A model generated the notes under the pieces. The model had not been told where the DNA came from and ran no database searches. It saw only the letters and a program-made list of their open reading frames with translations. DNA of 64,000 nt, taken from contig NZ_AGTS01000071.1 in assembly GCF_000238595.1 (NCBI RefSeq), positions 62,001 to 126,000 of the forward strand, given 5' to 3'. Positions 20,253 to 30,470 of the stretch are shown piece after piece. The DNA is from Acidovorax sp. NO-1 (GTDB lineage: Bacteria > Pseudomonadota > Gammaproteobacteria > Burkholderiales > Burkholderiaceae_C). Position 1 is the first letter of the stretch. Each line of letters opens with the position of its first letter. The translations under genes and the position numbers were made by a program.

Positions 20253-22310
20253 ATGACCGACCCATCGCCCGCCGTGCTGGCGTTTCCCCATGTTCAAAGC
20301 GCCATGAGTGCAAGGGTGCGGGCCTTCGACTGGTCGAGCACCCCGCTGGGGCCCATTGCGCAGTGGCCCTTCGTGCTGAGGTTTGCGGTGGAGACCATGC
20401 TGTCCTCGCGTTTCCCGGCCTGTCTGGCGTGGGGGCCAGAGCGCACCCTGTTCTACAACGACGCCTACCTCCCGATCATGGGCAGCAAACCCGAAGGGCT
20501 GGGCCGCCCGATCTCCGAAGTGTGGAGCGAGGCATGGCCGTCCATCCAGCCTCTGGTGGACAAGGCTTTCGCTGGCGAGGCCACGTTCATTGAAGATTTT
20601 GAGCTGGAAATCAACCGCTTCGGCCAACCGGAAATCGCCTACTTCACCTTTTGCTACAGCCCCGTGCGTGACGACACTGGCGTGGTCGTGGGTATGCTGG
20701 ACACGGTGGTCGAGACCACCAGCAAGTTCCACGCGCTGCGCCAGTGGCGGGACGTGGCGGCATCGCTGGAAGAGCAGGTGGCGCTGCGCACCGCCGACCG
20801 CAACCGGCTGTGGCAGTTGTCCGAAGATGTTTTGCTCGTGGCCCGGTTCGATGGCGCCATCACCGCAGTCAACCCCGCCTGGACGGCGACCCTGGGCTGG
20901 TCGGAGGAAGAGACGGTAGGCCATCCCCTGGCCGCGTTCGCCTGCGCCGACGACATGCACATGGTGGCCAGCGCCATGGCCCGGCTGGCCGGCGAGCCCG
21001 AACGCCGACAGATGGTGGCGCGCTACCGTCACCGCGACGGGGGCGAGCGATGGATCGCCTGGACGGCCGTGCCCAGCGAAGGCTTCATCCAGGCCGTGGG
21101 CCGTGACACCACCGAGGAACACCTGCGCGAGGAGGCCTTGCGCAACGCCGAAGAGCGCCTGCGCCAGAGCCAGAAGATGGAGGCTGTGGGCCAGCTCACC
21201 GGTGGCATCGCCCATGATTTCAACAACATGCTGCAGGGCATCGTGCTGCCGCTGCAGATCATCCGCCAGCGCATGGCCCAGGGGCGGCACGACGAAGTGG
21301 GGCGCTATATCGACTCGGGGCTTGCCGCGGCCAAGCGGGCGGCGGGGCTCACGCAGCGGCTGCTGGCGTTTTCGCGCAGGCAACCGCTGGACTCCAGACC
21401 GGTGGATCTCGGTGCATCGCTGCGCGGGCTGGAGTCCATGCTCAAGACCACCTGCGGCGAGAACATCGCCCTGCATCTGTCACTGCCACAAGCACTGTGG
21501 CCTGCCCTGACGGATGCCGGCCAGTTCGAGAGCGCTGTAGTCAACCTGGCCATCAACGCCCGCGATGCCATGCCCGGTGGTGGCGCGCTGCACATCAGCG
21601 CCGACAACGTGCAGGCTGACGCCGCACTGGTGGCGGCCATCCCCGGGCTGGACCCGGGTGACTATGTGCGCATCACTGTGCGCGACTCCGGCATCGGCAT
21701 GACAGGCGACGTGATCGCGCGGGCGTTCGACCCGTTTTTCACCACCAAGCCGCTGGGGCAGGGCACTGGGCTCGGGCTGTCGATGATTTACGGCTTCATG
21801 CGCCAGTCGGGCGGCATTGCAGTCCTGGACAGCGCGGAGGGCAAGGGCACCGCGGTGGCGCTGTACTTCGTGCGGTCGCAGGTGCAGGAGGCCGAGCCCG
21901 CGCCTGCGCAGCCGATCACACCGCTCTCGGGTGCGCGCCGCCCCGATTCGATCCTGGTGGTGGAGGACGATGACACGGTGCGCGCGTTGACTGTCGAATT
22001 GCTGCGCGACATGGGGTTCCAGGTGATGGAGGCTGCCAATGGCAGTGCCGCGATGGCCCTGCTGTCGGGCGCCGTGCACTTTGACCTGCTGGTGTCCGAC
22101 GTGGGCCTGCCCGGCCCCAACGGGCGCCAGGTGGCCGACTACGCGCGTGAGAAGTTTCCCGCCATCAAGATCATCCTGATGACCGGTTATGCCGAGCAGG
22201 CCGCCATGACCCCGCAGTTTCTGGGGGCGCAGATGGAACTGCTGGTGAAGCCTTTTGATGCGCAGGCGCTGGTGGCCAAGGTGCATGCAGCGATGGGGCA
22301 GGGGCGCTGA
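20253..22310 (+). CDS. Hybrid sensor histidine kinase with PAS domains and receiver
   Basis: A 685-residue soluble protein without TM segments. An N-terminal PAS-like sensor (around residues 25-150) and a second PAS (around 185-290) precede the histidine kinase core. The phospho-acceptor His lies in [12 protein letters not shown] near residue 320. The ATPase domain has the N box [26 protein letters not shown] and [14 protein letters not shown]-terminal receiver domain has its phospho-Asp in [13 protein letters not shown] near 616 and a conserved LVKPF. No separate response regulator is adjacent, so the output partner is unknown. The ATG at 20253 is used; the frame is open for a long way upstream as a shadow of the MFS gene. 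Confidence 0.9.
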   Translation: MTDPSPAVLAFPHVQSAMSARVRAFDWSSTPLGPIAQWPFVLRFAVETMLSSRFPACLAWGPERTLFYNDAYLPIMGSKPEGLGRPISEVWSEAWPSIQPLVDKAFAGEATFIEDFELEINRFGQPEIAYFTFCYSPVRDDTGVVVGMLDTVVETTSKFHALRQWRDVAASLEEQVALRTADRNRLWQLSEDVLLVARFDGAITAVNPAWTATLGWSEEETVGHPLAAFACADDMHMVASAMARLAGEPERRQMVARYRHRDGGERWIAWTAVPSEGFIQAVGRDTTEEHLREEALRNAEERLRQSQKMEAVGQLTGGIAHDFNNMLQGIVLPLQIIRQRMAQGRHDEVGRYIDSGLAAAKRAAGLTQRLLAFSRRQPLDSRPVDLGASLRGLESMLKTTCGENIALHLSLPQALWPALTDAGQFESAVVNLAINARDAMPGGGALHISADNVQADAALVAAIPGLDPGDYVRITVRDSGIGMTGDVIARAFDPFFTTKPLGQGTGLGLSMIYGFMRQSGGIAVLDSAEGKGTAVALYFVRSQVQEAEPAPAQPITPLSGARRPDSILVVEDDDTVRALTVELLRDMGFQVMEAANGSAAMALLSGAVHFDLLVSDVGLPGPNGRQVADYAREKFPAIKIILMTGYAEQAAMTPQFLGAQMELLVKPFDAQALVAKVHAAMGQGR

Positions 22311-22365
22311 CGCTCCCGTGGGCTGTACCTTTCGCCCGCGGGACGGGCGCAGCTTGATGACAGCA

Positions 22366-22440
22366 TAAATACAAGCCAAATCGGCCTCCAGCGCTTGATG
22401 GAAAAGCGTTGGCAGCTATTGATTTGGAAGTTGTTTTGCG
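22366..22440 (-). repeat. dispersed stem-loop repeat, copy 4
   Basis: Read on the minus strand: CCAAATCAATAGCTGCC, AACGCTTT, a loop, AAGCGC, TGGAGGCCGATTTGGC. It lies in the 283-bp gap before metN. The rest of that gap is AT-rich and presumably holds the metNI promoter, which I could not assign. Confidence 0.85.
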
Positions 22441-22593
22441 TAGCTATCACGTTTTAAATAACTTCGATGTCTAAACACCCGATTTTTTGATCGTTTGTGT
22501 TCTTATTAATCGCCGATACAGTCCGGCATCCCAATCCACAGACACTGCGCGCCGCAGCCAGGCTTCTGCCCTGGGCGGCGCTGTTGCATTTTC

Positions 22594-23640
22594 ATGATCG
22601 ACTTACGGGGTATCACCCAAACCTATCGGGGCGCACAAGGCCCGGTCGAGGCCCTGCGCGGCATCGACCTCAACATCCAGCCAGGCGAAGTGTTCGGCAT
22701 CATCGGCAAGAGCGGCGCGGGCAAGAGCTCGCTGGTGCGGGTGATCAACCTACTCAACCGGCCCACCACGGGCCAGGTGATCGTGGGTGGGCAGGACCTG
22801 ACCCAGCTGAACGACGCCCAACTGCGCGAGGCGCGCCGCGAGATCGGCATGGTCTTCCAGCACTTCAACCTGCTGTCGTCGCGCACCGTGTTTGACAACG
22901 CCGCGCTGCCGCTGGAGCTGGCGGGCATGGACAAGGCCGCCATCCGTGCGCGGGTGAACCCGCTGCTGGAGCTGGTGGGCCTGTCTGCCCTGGCCGACCG
23001 CTATCCGGCGCAGATCAGCGGTGGGCAAAAGCAGCGTGTGGGCATTGCGCGTGCGCTGGCCAGCCGCCCCAAGGTGCTGCTGAGCGACGAGGCCACCTCG
23101 GCGCTGGACCCGGAGACCACGCGCTCCATCCTCGACCTGCTGCGCCAGGTCAACCGCGAGCTGGGGTTGACGGTGGTGCTCATCACGCACCAGATGCAGG
23201 TCATCAAGCAGGTGGCCGACCGCGTGGCCGTGATTGAAGCGGGCCGCATCGTGGAGCAGGGCCGTGTGCTGGACGTGTTCACCCGCCCGCAGCAGGCCAT
23301 CACCAAAAGCCTGATCGACGAGATCCTGCCGCAGGAGCTGCCCGCCAGCGTGCTCGGCCATGTGCGCAAGCTCGCAGGCCAACTGAGCACAGGCCGCACC
23401 GGCCAGCTGCTGCGCCTGTCGTACGCGGGTGACAGCGCCTACCAGCCCATCCTGTCGCAGCTGATCCGCGAGTTTGGTGTGGACATGAGCATCCTGCACG
23501 GCCAGGTGGACGAGATCCAGGACGAAACCTTTGGCTCGCTGGCGGTGTATGCCAGTGGCGAGGCCCAGAGCGTGCGGGGCGCCGTGGCGCACCTGCGTGC
23601 CGGGGGTGTCGAGGTGCAAGAAGTGGCCGTGGCAGGCTGA
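22594..23640 (+). CDS. metN: Methionine ABC transporter ATP-binding protein
   Basis: A 348-residue ATPase of the D- and L-methionine importer. The ABC core has GKSGAGKSS (Walker A), the signature [15 protein letters not shown] and [14 protein letters not shown]. The C-terminal ~75 residues form the NIL (ACT-like) regulatory domain found in MetN, which binds methionine and inhibits transport in this family. metI follows 16 bp downstream. The matching substrate-binding gene metQ lies 8.7 kb further on rather than next in line. Confidence 0.95.
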   Translation: MIDLRGITQTYRGAQGPVEALRGIDLNIQPGEVFGIIGKSGAGKSSLVRVINLLNRPTTGQVIVGGQDLTQLNDAQLREARREIGMVFQHFNLLSSRTVFDNAALPLELAGMDKAAIRARVNPLLELVGLSALADRYPAQISGGQKQRVGIARALASRPKVLLSDEATSALDPETTRSILDLLRQVNRELGLTVVLITHQMQVIKQVADRVAVIEAGRIVEQGRVLDVFTRPQQAITKSLIDEILPQELPASVLGHVRKLAGQLSTGRTGQLLRLSYAGDSAYQPILSQLIREFGVDMSILHGQVDEIQDETFGSLAVYASGEAQSVRGAVAHLRAGGVEVQEVAVAG

Positions 23641-23656
23641 AAGGGAGACTTCAATC

Positions 23657-24322
23657 ATGTTGGACAACTTCACGCCAGCCATGCTGGATCTGTTTGCCTC
23701 GTCGCTGTGGGAAACGCTGGTCATGGTTGGCATTTCGGGCATCGTGGGTGGCCTCATCGGCGTGCCGCTGGGCGTCTTTTTGCGGCTCACCGATCACGGC
23801 GGGGTGCTGGAAAACGGCCCCCTCAACAAGCTGGTGGGCTGGCTGGTGAATGCCGTGCGCTCCACGCCTTTCATCATCCTGCTGGTGGCCATCATCCCGC
23901 TCACGCGCTTCATCACGGGCTCGTCCATCGGCACGGCCGCTGCCGTGGTGCCCCTGACGATTGCCGCCGCCCCGTTTGTGGCGCGGCTGGTTGAATCGGC
24001 ATTGCGCGAGGTGGACCAAGGCCTGATCGAAGCCGCCCAGGCCATGGGCGCCACCACCGGCCAGATCGTGTGGAAGGTGCTGCTGCCCGAGGCGCTGCCC
24101 AGCATCGTGGCGGGGCTGACCATCACGTTCGTGAGCCTGACCGGCTACTCGGCCATGGCCGGTGCCATTGGCGGCGGCGGCCTGGGCGACCTGGGCATCC
24201 GCTACGGCTACCAGCGTTTTCTGCCAGAAATCATGCTGGCCGTGGTGCTGGTGCTGATCTTCTTTGTGCAGGCCGTGCAGAGCCTGGGCGACTGGGCGGT
24301 GCGCAGGCTGAGCCACCGGTGA
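23657..24322 (+). CDS. metI: Methionine ABC transporter permease
   Basis: A 221-residue inner-membrane protein with about five hydrophobic segments. The coupling-helix EAA motif is seen as EAAQAMGATTGQIVWKVLLPEALPS. The later MAGAIGGGGLGDLGIRYGYQRF is typical of MetI. An AAGGGAG Shine-Dalgarno sits before ATG 23657. It pairs with MetN. Confidence 0.95.
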   Translation: MLDNFTPAMLDLFASSLWETLVMVGISGIVGGLIGVPLGVFLRLTDHGGVLENGPLNKLVGWLVNAVRSTPFIILLVAIIPLTRFITGSSIGTAAAVVPLTIAAAPFVARLVESALREVDQGLIEAAQAMGATTGQIVWKVLLPEALPSIVAGLTITFVSLTGYSAMAGAIGGGGLGDLGIRYGYQRFLPEIMLAVVLVLIFFVQAVQSLGDWAVRRLSHR

Positions 24323-24328
24323 ATGGCA

Positions 24329-24397
24329 CTCCGTTTGCTATTGTTTTGATAGCTTGTGGCGCATGCTGGATAAGAGCTGGAGGCCGATTTTAATCAC
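24329..24397 (+). repeat. dispersed stem-loop repeat, copy 5
   Basis: TTTGCTATTGTTTTGATAGC is followed by GTGGCGC, a loop, AAGAGCT and GGAGGCCGATTTTAATC. The central stem is degenerate. It fills the convergent gap between metI and the GNAT gene and touches the stop codon of the latter. Confidence 0.85.
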
Positions 24398-25152
24398 ATT
24401 GGCACCCGGTAGTGGTAGCCGTACGCCTCCTTGAATCCCAGCCCCTCGTACAGCCGCAGCGCCGGCGCATTTTGCGTGCGCACCTGCAGGTAGGCCGATG
24501 TGGCGCCTGCCTGGGCGGCCCAGTGCAGCAGGGCCTGCACCAGGGCCTGGCCGCGGCCACAGCCACGGTGCTCGGGCGCCACCGCCAGGTCATACAGGCC
24601 CACAGCGCCGCGTTCCAGCACGGCCAGCCCAAAGCCTACGGCCAGGCCCTGTGCGTGCAGCAGCGCAAACGCGGTGGGGTGGGCAATGGCGTCCAGCATG
24701 CTGCGGTGCAGCGCCCGGTGGTGGGGCGCCACGCCATTGGCGGCCGCAAAGCCGTTCAGCCACGCATCGGGGGGCGTGGTGGTCACCACCACGCTGTCGT
24801 CGGGCCTGCCCAGTTGCGCAAGGGCCAGGGGGCGGTGCAGCACCAGCGAGGGGTCGAAGTGCCGGTACCCGGCGCCGGCCAGTTCCTCGTCAGCCTCGGG
24901 CGGGGCCAGGGGCGACAGGCGAAACACGGTGGGCAGCCCGTGCCGCGCATACAGCGCCGCAGCTGCTTCGCGCACCCCGTCAAACGGCGCGCCGGGCACC
25001 AGCGCATTCACCGAGTTGGCGCGCTTGGTGTAACCCCCTGACATGCGCAGCAGCCACCCCCGGTGAAACACGTTCTGCCGCGCGGGCCAGGCGTTGAAGG
25101 CGCGCTCTTCCAGGGCGCGGACCAGCGAGATGGGTGCGGCGGGGGTGCTCAT
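24394..25152 (-). CDS. GNAT family N-acetyltransferase
   Basis: A 252-residue protein. The C-terminal half holds the GNAT acetyl-CoA motif, seen as DLAVAPEHRGCGRGQALVQA followed by YLQVRTQNAPALRLYEGLGF. The N-terminal half (with RALEERAFNAWPA) resembles the extended GNAT proteins in which that region forms a second, degenerate GNAT fold. The acceptor substrate is unknown. Confidence 0.85.
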   Translation of the reverse strand: MSTPAAPISLVRALEERAFNAWPARQNVFHRGWLLRMSGGYTKRANSVNALVPGAPFDGVREAAAALYARHGLPTVFRLSPLAPPEADEELAGAGYRHFDPSLVLHRPLALAQLGRPDDSVVVTTTPPDAWLNGFAAANGVAPHHRALHRSMLDAIAHPTAFALLHAQGLAVGFGLAVLERGAVGLYDLAVAPEHRGCGRGQALVQALLHWAAQAGATSAYLQVRTQNAPALRLYEGLGFKEAYGYHYRVPM

Positions 25153-25248
25153 GCGGGGGTTATACCAACCGCCGCAGGGCCCCGGGCTTGATCTGCCGTG
25201 GTGGCGCGTTGCGCTAGACGGGTTTAGGCTCTGGGGCTTGTTCCTGGC

Positions 25249-25923
25249 ATGTTCTTTCTCCGCACCCCCATGGCCTCTGCATCCCTTTGTTCCGCTTCGC
25301 CCGCCCGCATGGCACTGTTGAAATACCGGCCCCGGCTTCGCCGGGCGCGTTCTCTGGCTGCGGTCGTGGGCGGCCTGTGGGTTTTGTCGGCGGTTGCCTC
25401 ACCACAGCAGCAAGGCAGCGCCGACTGGCGTGTGTCGGACGATGGCGCCTACGTGATCGACGTGCGGGCACAACTGGCGTGGCCCCGCTGTGTGGAAGGC
25501 ATGCAGTGGAACGGCACCACCTGCACCGGCAAACCCCTGTTGCTGGACCGTGCCGAAGCCACGGCGCTGGCCACCGCCCGCTGGCAGGCCGAGGGCGTGG
25601 CCTGGCGGTTGCCGCGCGCGGCAGAGCTGCAGCGGCTGGTGGGCAAGGCTGCCCACAACGCGGCGGGCGCAGACGCCCGGCTGTTCCCGGCGGCGCCTGA
25701 CCTGTGGTACTGGTCATCCACCGCCAACGTCAGCGGCGTGCGCGGCAACCAGTACAACTACAACACCATTCGCCAGAGCCGTGAGGGTGACAGCGCCGGC
25801 CAGATGGCCCTGCTCAATGGCTGGGCCGTCAACATGGCCACCGGCGAGGCGCGGGGCGACGTGGCGCGCGCCAGCAAGCTGCCCGTGCGGCTGGTGCGCC
25901 CGCAGATGGAGCCCGCGCGGTAG
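25249..25923 (+). CDS. Secreted DUF1566-like (Lcl C-terminal) protein
   Basis: A 224-residue protein with an N-terminal hydrophobic stretch (SLAAVVGGLWVLSAVA) that looks like a signal peptide. The mature part resembles DUF1566: an RAEATALATARWQAEG segment, WRLPRAAELQRLV, then WYWSST and a C-terminal LPVRLVRP. The Cys pair in the first part (PRCVEGMQWNGTTCTG) is also typical. The function of this family is unknown. ATG 25309 is a plausible later start that places the signal peptide nearer the N-terminus. It is convergent with acr3, 13 bp away. Confidence 0.75.
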   Translation: MFFLRTPMASASLCSASPARMALLKYRPRLRRARSLAAVVGGLWVLSAVASPQQQGSADWRVSDDGAYVIDVRAQLAWPRCVEGMQWNGTTCTGKPLLLDRAEATALATARWQAEGVAWRLPRAAELQRLVGKAAHNAAGADARLFPAAPDLWYWSSTANVSGVRGNQYNYNTIRQSREGDSAGQMALLNGWAVNMATGEARGDVARASKLPVRLVRPQMEPAR

Positions 25924-25936
25924 GCGGGGCGCACCA

Positions 25937-26953
25937 TCAGCCCTGGGTGCGGGGCCGCCATGCGTTCACGATGGCCACCAGCGACAGCATCACCGGCACC
26001 TCCACCAGCACGCCCACCACCGTGGCCAGCGCAGCGCCGGAGTTCAGGCCAAACAGCGATATCGCCACGGCCACCGCCAGCTCGAAGAAGTTGGACGTGC
26101 CGATCAGGCACGCGGGCCCGGCCACGTTGTGCGGCAGCTTGAGCCAGCGCGCGCCCACCCAGGTGATGAAGAAGATGCCGTAGCTCTGCAGGATGAGCGG
26201 GATGGCAATGAGCCCGATCACCAGGGGCTTGTCCACAATGGTGCCCGCCTGAAAGCCGAACAGCAGCACCACCGTGGCGATGAGCCCGACGATGGACCAC
26301 GGTTTGAGCGCCGCAACGAACTGCGCCAGGGATTCGCGTGATCGCCCAAGCAGCAGGTGGCGGGTGGCCATGCCGGCCAGCAGGGGCAGCACCACGTAGA
26401 GCACGGTGGACAGCAGCAGCGTCTGCCACGGCACGGTGACGTTGGTCACGCCCAATAAAAACGCGGCTATGGGCGCAAACGCAAACACCATGATGATGTC
26501 GTTGACCGACACCTGCACCAGCGTGTAGTTGGCGTCGCCTTTGACGAGCTGGCTCCACACAAAAACCATGGCGGTGCAGGGCGCCACACCCAGCAGGATC
26601 ATGCCCGCGATGTACTCGCTGGCCGATTGCGCATCCACCCAGGGCGCAAACAGGTACTGAAAGAACAACACACCCAGCGCCGCCATGGTGAAGGGCTTGA
26701 TCAGCCAGTTGACCACCAGCGTCAGCATGAGCCCCTGGGGCTTCTTGCCCACGTCCCTGATGGCGGTCCAGTCGATCTGGATCATCATCGGGTAGATCAT
26801 CACCCAGATGAACACCGCCACCACCAGGTTGACGTGCGCAACCTCCAGCGCGGCCACGGCCTGGAACAGACCCGGCGCCGCCAGGCCCAGGCCCACCCCG
26901 GCGCCTATGCCCAGGGCCACCCAGAGGCTCAGAAAACGTTCAAACAATCCCAT
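25937..26953 (-). CDS. acr3: Arsenite efflux permease, Acr3 family
   Basis: A 338-residue membrane protein with about ten hydrophobic segments. It carries the conserved Cys of Acr3 transporters in [15 protein letters not shown], and [12 protein letters not shown] and [13 protein letters not shown] as further family segments. It exports arsenite using the proton motive force. It is the last gene of the minus-strand arsenic cluster, following arsC by 111 bp. Acr3 and ArsB are unrelated; the sequence is clearly Acr3. Confidence 0.93.
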   Translation of the reverse strand: MGLFERFLSLWVALGIGAGVGLGLAAPGLFQAVAALEVAHVNLVVAVFIWVMIYPMMIQIDWTAIRDVGKKPQGLMLTLVVNWLIKPFTMAALGVLFFQYLFAPWVDAQSASEYIAGMILLGVAPCTAMVFVWSQLVKGDANYTLVQVSVNDIIMVFAFAPIAAFLLGVTNVTVPWQTLLLSTVLYVVLPLLAGMATRHLLLGRSRESLAQFVAALKPWSIVGLIATVVLLFGFQAGTIVDKPLVIGLIAIPLILQSYGIFFITWVGARWLKLPHNVAGPACLIGTSNFFELAVAVAISLFGLNSGAALATVVGVLVEVPVMLSLVAIVNAWRPRTQG

Positions 26954-27064
26954 GGTGAATCCTTGTTGTTGTGTGGTCGATGGGTGGGGCGGGTCTGAAA
27001 GGTCAGAAGGCCCGACAGCATGACGCAGCCAGGCCCCGGAGGTTGCGCGATCGCGCCGGGCCTG

Positions 27065-27565
27065 TCAGCCCTTTTCGGTACCGATGCGGCGCAGCTCACT
27101 TTGCAGCGACAACCTGTCGAGCTTGTCAAACGGCAGGCTCAGAAAGATGGTGATGCGGCGGTTGAGCGTGATGAAGGCTTCGCTGAAGGCGCGCTGCCTG
27201 TCTTCTTCGCTGCCCTGTACGGCGGCGGGGTCGGGCACCCCCCAGTGGGCAGACAAGGGCTGGCCGGGCCACACGGGGCAGACCTCACCGGCGGCGTTGT
27301 CGCACACCGTGAGCACAAAGTCCATGGCGGGTGCGCCCGGCCGGGCGAACTCGTCCCAGTGCTTGCTGCGCAGGCCGTCGGTGTGAAAGCGGTTGCGCTG
27401 CAGCAGTTCCACAGCATAGGGGTTCACCTGCCCGGCAGGCTGGCTGCCCGCGCTGTAGGCCCGGTAGCGCCCGGCGCCCAGCTGGTTCAGGATGGTCTCG
27501 GCCATGATGCTGCGCGCCGAGTTGGCCGTGCAGATGAAGAGAACATTGAAGACGCGATACGACAT
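27065..27565 (-). CDS. arsC: Arsenate reductase, low-molecular-weight phosphatase type
   Basis: A 166-residue protein with the P-loop CTANSAR (Cys12 to Arg18) of low-molecular-weight tyrosine phosphatase-like arsenate reductases. The Asp general acid lies in WGVPDPAA. Another Cys occurs in LTVCDNAAGEVCPVWPG, matching the second and third catalytic Cys region of thioredoxin-coupled ArsC. It reduces arsenate to arsenite for export by Acr3. Confidence 0.92.
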   Translation of the reverse strand: MSYRVFNVLFICTANSARSIMAETILNQLGAGRYRAYSAGSQPAGQVNPYAVELLQRNRFHTDGLRSKHWDEFARPGAPAMDFVLTVCDNAAGEVCPVWPGQPLSAHWGVPDPAAVQGSEEDRQRAFSEAFITLNRRITIFLSLPFDKLDRLSLQSELRRIGTEKG

Positions 27566-27605
27566 GGAAGGCCTCTTTTGAAATGGGTGGTCGGTGTTGG
27601 GCAGG

Positions 27606-27938
27606 TCAGCAGGCGGTGCACTGCACTGCTGTGGTTGGGTCGTCCAGGCAGGGCTCACCCTGGCAGCAGTTGGCGGTCAGAAAACCCAGCAGCTGGTTCA
27701 TCGCGTCGATGCGGGGGCGGTAGACGAGGTTGCGGCCGTCGCGTTCTTGCGTGATCAGCCCGGCGTGTGTGAGCTCTTTGAGGTGAAACGACAGCGAGGT
27801 GGGCGATATGCAGAGCCCCTGCGCCATCTGGCCGGGTGTGGCGCCCTGCGGGCCTGCCACCACCAGCATGCGAAACGCCCGCAGGCGAGACTCCTGCGCC
27901 AGTGCGGCCAGGGCTTTGACGGCTTCCAGGTCGGTCAT
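27606..27938 (-). CDS. arsR: ArsR-family arsenic-responsive repressor (copy 1)
   Basis: A 110-residue winged-helix repressor. The DNA-recognition region reads ISPTSLSFHLKELTHAGL. Cys residues are clustered at the C-terminus (NCCQGEPC and a final CTAC), like the A. ferrooxidans type of ArsR that senses arsenite through C-terminal Cys residues. The classic ELCVCDL motif is absent. Its ATG overlaps the arsJ stop as ATGA. Confidence 0.93.
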   Translation of the reverse strand: MTDLEAVKALAALAQESRLRAFRMLVVAGPQGATPGQMAQGLCISPTSLSFHLKELTHAGLITQERDGRNLVYRPRIDAMNQLLGFLTANCCQGEPCLDDPTTAVQCTAC

Positions 27939-29242
27939 GCGGTGTCTCCTTGAAGTGAAGCCGGGGCTGCTGCAGGGCGCACCAGCGTGCAGGGTAGCGC
28001 CAGGGTCACCAGCCAGCAGATGATCAGCATCACCGCAGACCCGATCAGCGCGTAGAGCAGGCCCCCCCATTGGTACAGCAACCCTGAAAGCAGCGTGCCC
28101 ATGAACCGGCCGGCCGCATTGGCCGCATAGTAAAAGCCCACGTCTTCGGCCGCTTTCTCGCTGCCCGCATAGGCCAGGATGAGGTACGAGTGCACCGACG
28201 AGTTGACGGCAAACGCAAAGCCGAACACCGTGAGCCCTGCCACCACCACCCATTGCAGGTGGGGCACTTGCAGGTAGACGACGATGGCCAGCGCCACCGG
28301 CACCATGGCCAGCGCGGCAGACCACCAGCGCGCGGCGGGCACCTCGGCGCTCAGGCCATCGGGGCTGCGCTTGACGATGTGGGGCGCCAGGGCCTGCACC
28401 AGGCCGTAGCCGATGGTCCACGCGGCCAGAAAGCCGCCCACCATGGTGAAAGTCCAGCCAGAGGCGTACAAAAACACCGGCACGCCCACCACAAACCACA
28501 CATCCCGCGCGCCAAACAGCGCCACGCGCGCGGCTGCCAGCAGGTTGATGGCGGGGCTTTTGGCAAACAGCTCCCTGGCGGATCTGGAGGCCTTGGCCTT
28601 GCCCATGAGGGGCGGCACAAAGAGCACCACGCCCACCAGCACCAGCGCCAACAGCACTGCCATGGCCCACAGTGCGCCGCGAAAACCCAGCAGGTCCAGC
28701 AGCAGCCCGCCCAGGAAAAAGCCCACGCCCTTCATGGCGTTCTTGCTGCCCGTAAACCATGCCACCCATTTGAAGAGCTGGCCAGATCCCTGGTCCTTGG
28801 CCTGACTGGCGGTGATCTTGATGGCCGACTTGCTGGCCGTTTTGGTCAGGTCCTTGGCCACGCCGCAGATGCCCTGCGCCACTACCACCCACGCCACCGA
28901 CATCGCGGCAGTCCACTCGGGGTTGAGCGCGGACAGCAGCGCAAAACCGATGATCTGCGTGGTCAGGCCCACGGCCAGCATGCGGGCAATGCCGTAGCGC
29001 GTGGCCAGCCAGCCACCGATCAGGTTGGCGGCAATGCCTGCGGCCTCGTACAGCAAGAACAGAAACGCCAGCGTGAACGACGAATAGCCCAGGCGGTAAA
29101 AGTGCAGCAACACCAGCATGCGCAGCGCGCCGTCGGTGAGCGTAAAGCCCCAGTACGCGGCCGTGACGATGGCGTAGTTGCGGGCGGCGGCGTTGCCTGC
29201 GGGCGCGGGGGCTTGCGGGCCGGGCGTCAAGGTGCTGGTCAT
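27935..29242 (-). CDS. arsJ: ArsJ, MFS exporter of 1-arseno-3-phosphoglycerate
   Basis: A 435-residue protein with about 12 TM segments. The sequence resembles ArsJ, with RNYAIVTAAYWGFTLTDGAL near the N-terminus and DLTKTASKSAIK further in. ArsJ exports the unstable 1-arseno-3-phosphoglycerate made by the neighbouring GAPDH. The gap gene lies 5 bp upstream and arsR overlaps downstream, which is the typical partnership. Confidence 0.92.
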   Translation of the reverse strand: MTSTLTPGPQAPAPAGNAAARNYAIVTAAYWGFTLTDGALRMLVLLHFYRLGYSSFTLAFLFLLYEAAGIAANLIGGWLATRYGIARMLAVGLTTQIIGFALLSALNPEWTAAMSVAWVVVAQGICGVAKDLTKTASKSAIKITASQAKDQGSGQLFKWVAWFTGSKNAMKGVGFFLGGLLLDLLGFRGALWAMAVLLALVLVGVVLFVPPLMGKAKASRSARELFAKSPAINLLAAARVALFGARDVWFVVGVPVFLYASGWTFTMVGGFLAAWTIGYGLVQALAPHIVKRSPDGLSAEVPAARWWSAALAMVPVALAIVVYLQVPHLQWVVVAGLTVFGFAFAVNSSVHSYLILAYAGSEKAAEDVGFYYAANAAGRFMGTLLSGLLYQWGGLLYALIGSAVMLIICWLVTLALPCTLVRPAAAPASLQGDTA

Positions 29243-29247
29243 GGTAG

Positions 29248-30294
29248 TCAGATGCCCACGTCCTGCATGTGGCAGGCCAGGTCCACCATGCGGCAGGCGT
29301 AGCCCATTTCGTTGTCGTACCAGGCGTACACCTTCAGCAGCGTGCCATCGGTGACCATGGTGGACAGCGCATCGACGATGGAGCTGCGCGTGTCGCCCGC
29401 GTAATCGGCGCTGACCAGGGGGCGCTCGTCATAGCCCAGGATGCCTGCCAGTGGGCCTTGCGCTGCCGCAGCTGCAAACAGGGCGTTTACGGCCTCGGCG
29501 GTGGTGGGTTGGCTCAGCTCGAAAACGCAGTCGGTGAGCGACGCGTTGAGCACCGGTGCCCGCACGGCGTGGCCGTTGAGCTTGCCCTTGAGTTCCGGGT
29601 AGATGAGTGCAATGGCCGTGGCGCTGCCCGTGGTGGTGGGGGCCAGGCTCATCATGGCGCTGCGGGCGCGGCGCAGGTCTTTGTGGGGTGCGTCCACCAC
29701 CAGGTTGGTGTTGGTGGGGTTGTGGATGGTGGTGATCTGCCCGTGGCGGATGCCCAGGTTTTCATGCACCACCTTCACCACCGGCGCCAGGCAGTTGGTG
29801 GTGCACGATGCGGCCGTCACGATGTGGTCGCGGGCCGGGTTGTAGAGGTGGTGGTTGACGCCCACCACGATGTTGAGCACGTTCCCGGTCTTCACGGGCG
29901 CTGCCACGATCACACGCTTGGCGCCGCGGTCGAGGTGGCCTTGCAGGGTTTCGGGGGCGAGGAATTTGCCCGTGCATTCCAGTACAACGTCCACGCCCAG
30001 TTCGCCCCAGGGGATGTCGCCCGGGGTGGCGTAGCTGCTGAAGGACAGCTGTTGTTCGTCGATGCGGATGATGTCGTCGCCCGTTGTGCCAATGGCTGCG
30101 CGCCAGGGGCCTTGCACCGTGTCAAATGCCAGTAGATGGGCCGTGGCACCCGCACCGCCCTTGATTTCGTTCAGGTGCACCACCTGCAGACGGTTGTCGA
30201 TCCGTGGGTCGCTGCCGGGGCGGTGGGCTGCGCCCAGGGCGGCGCGCAGCGCCAGGCGGCCAATGCGGCCCATGCCGTTGATGCCTACTTTCAT
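29248..30294 (-). CDS. gap: ArsJ-associated glyceraldehyde-3-phosphate dehydrogenase
   Basis: A 348-residue GAPDH with the NAD-binding start [18 protein letters not shown], the catalytic [10 protein letters not shown], and the C-terminal [15 protein letters not shown]. Here it is expected to use arsenate in place of phosphate, making 1-arseno-3-phosphoglycerate for ArsJ. That role follows from gene order, not from any residue I can see. The start ATG 30294 has the standard GAPDH N-terminus; the open frame runs further upstream without conserved content. Confidence 0.93.
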   Translation of the reverse strand: MKVGINGMGRIGRLALRAALGAAHRPGSDPRIDNRLQVVHLNEIKGGAGATAHLLAFDTVQGPWRAAIGTTGDDIIRIDEQQLSFSSYATPGDIPWGELGVDVVLECTGKFLAPETLQGHLDRGAKRVIVAAPVKTGNVLNIVVGVNHHLYNPARDHIVTAASCTTNCLAPVVKVVHENLGIRHGQITTIHNPTNTNLVVDAPHKDLRRARSAMMSLAPTTTGSATAIALIYPELKGKLNGHAVRAPVLNASLTDCVFELSQPTTAEAVNALFAAAAAQGPLAGILGYDERPLVSADYAGDTRSSIVDALSTMVTDGTLLKVYAWYDNEMGYACRMVDLACHMQDVGI

Positions 30295-30326
30295 TGGGGT
30301 GTTCCTGAGGGCTGAGGGATGAATTG

Positions 30327-30344
30327 ATTCGATGATCGTTGAAT
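30327..30344 (-). promoter_or_regulatory. candidate ArsR operator upstream of gap-arsJ
   Basis: ATTCG (30327-30331) and TTGAAT (30339-30344) form an imperfect inverted repeat 33 bp upstream of gap. On the minus strand it shares ATCGAATCA with the operator in front of the second arsR at 31340-31358. This suggests that both transcription units answer to ArsR. Confidence 0.45.
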
Positions 30345-30470
30345 TATTGATGTATTGCGTGACGGTTCGGTGACACAGCCGCACACCCTCGCCCCAAGGC
30401 CGATGCAGCACGGACCTGCAGGGAAGTGCAACCCTGGAGATCCGTGTCTCTGCAAGTTTTGCGGCGCCCG

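Noticed and set aside
19249-20313. Long minus-strand frame opposite the MFS gene
   Set aside because: Arg/His/Gln-rich low-complexity translation typical of antisense frames in high-GC genes.
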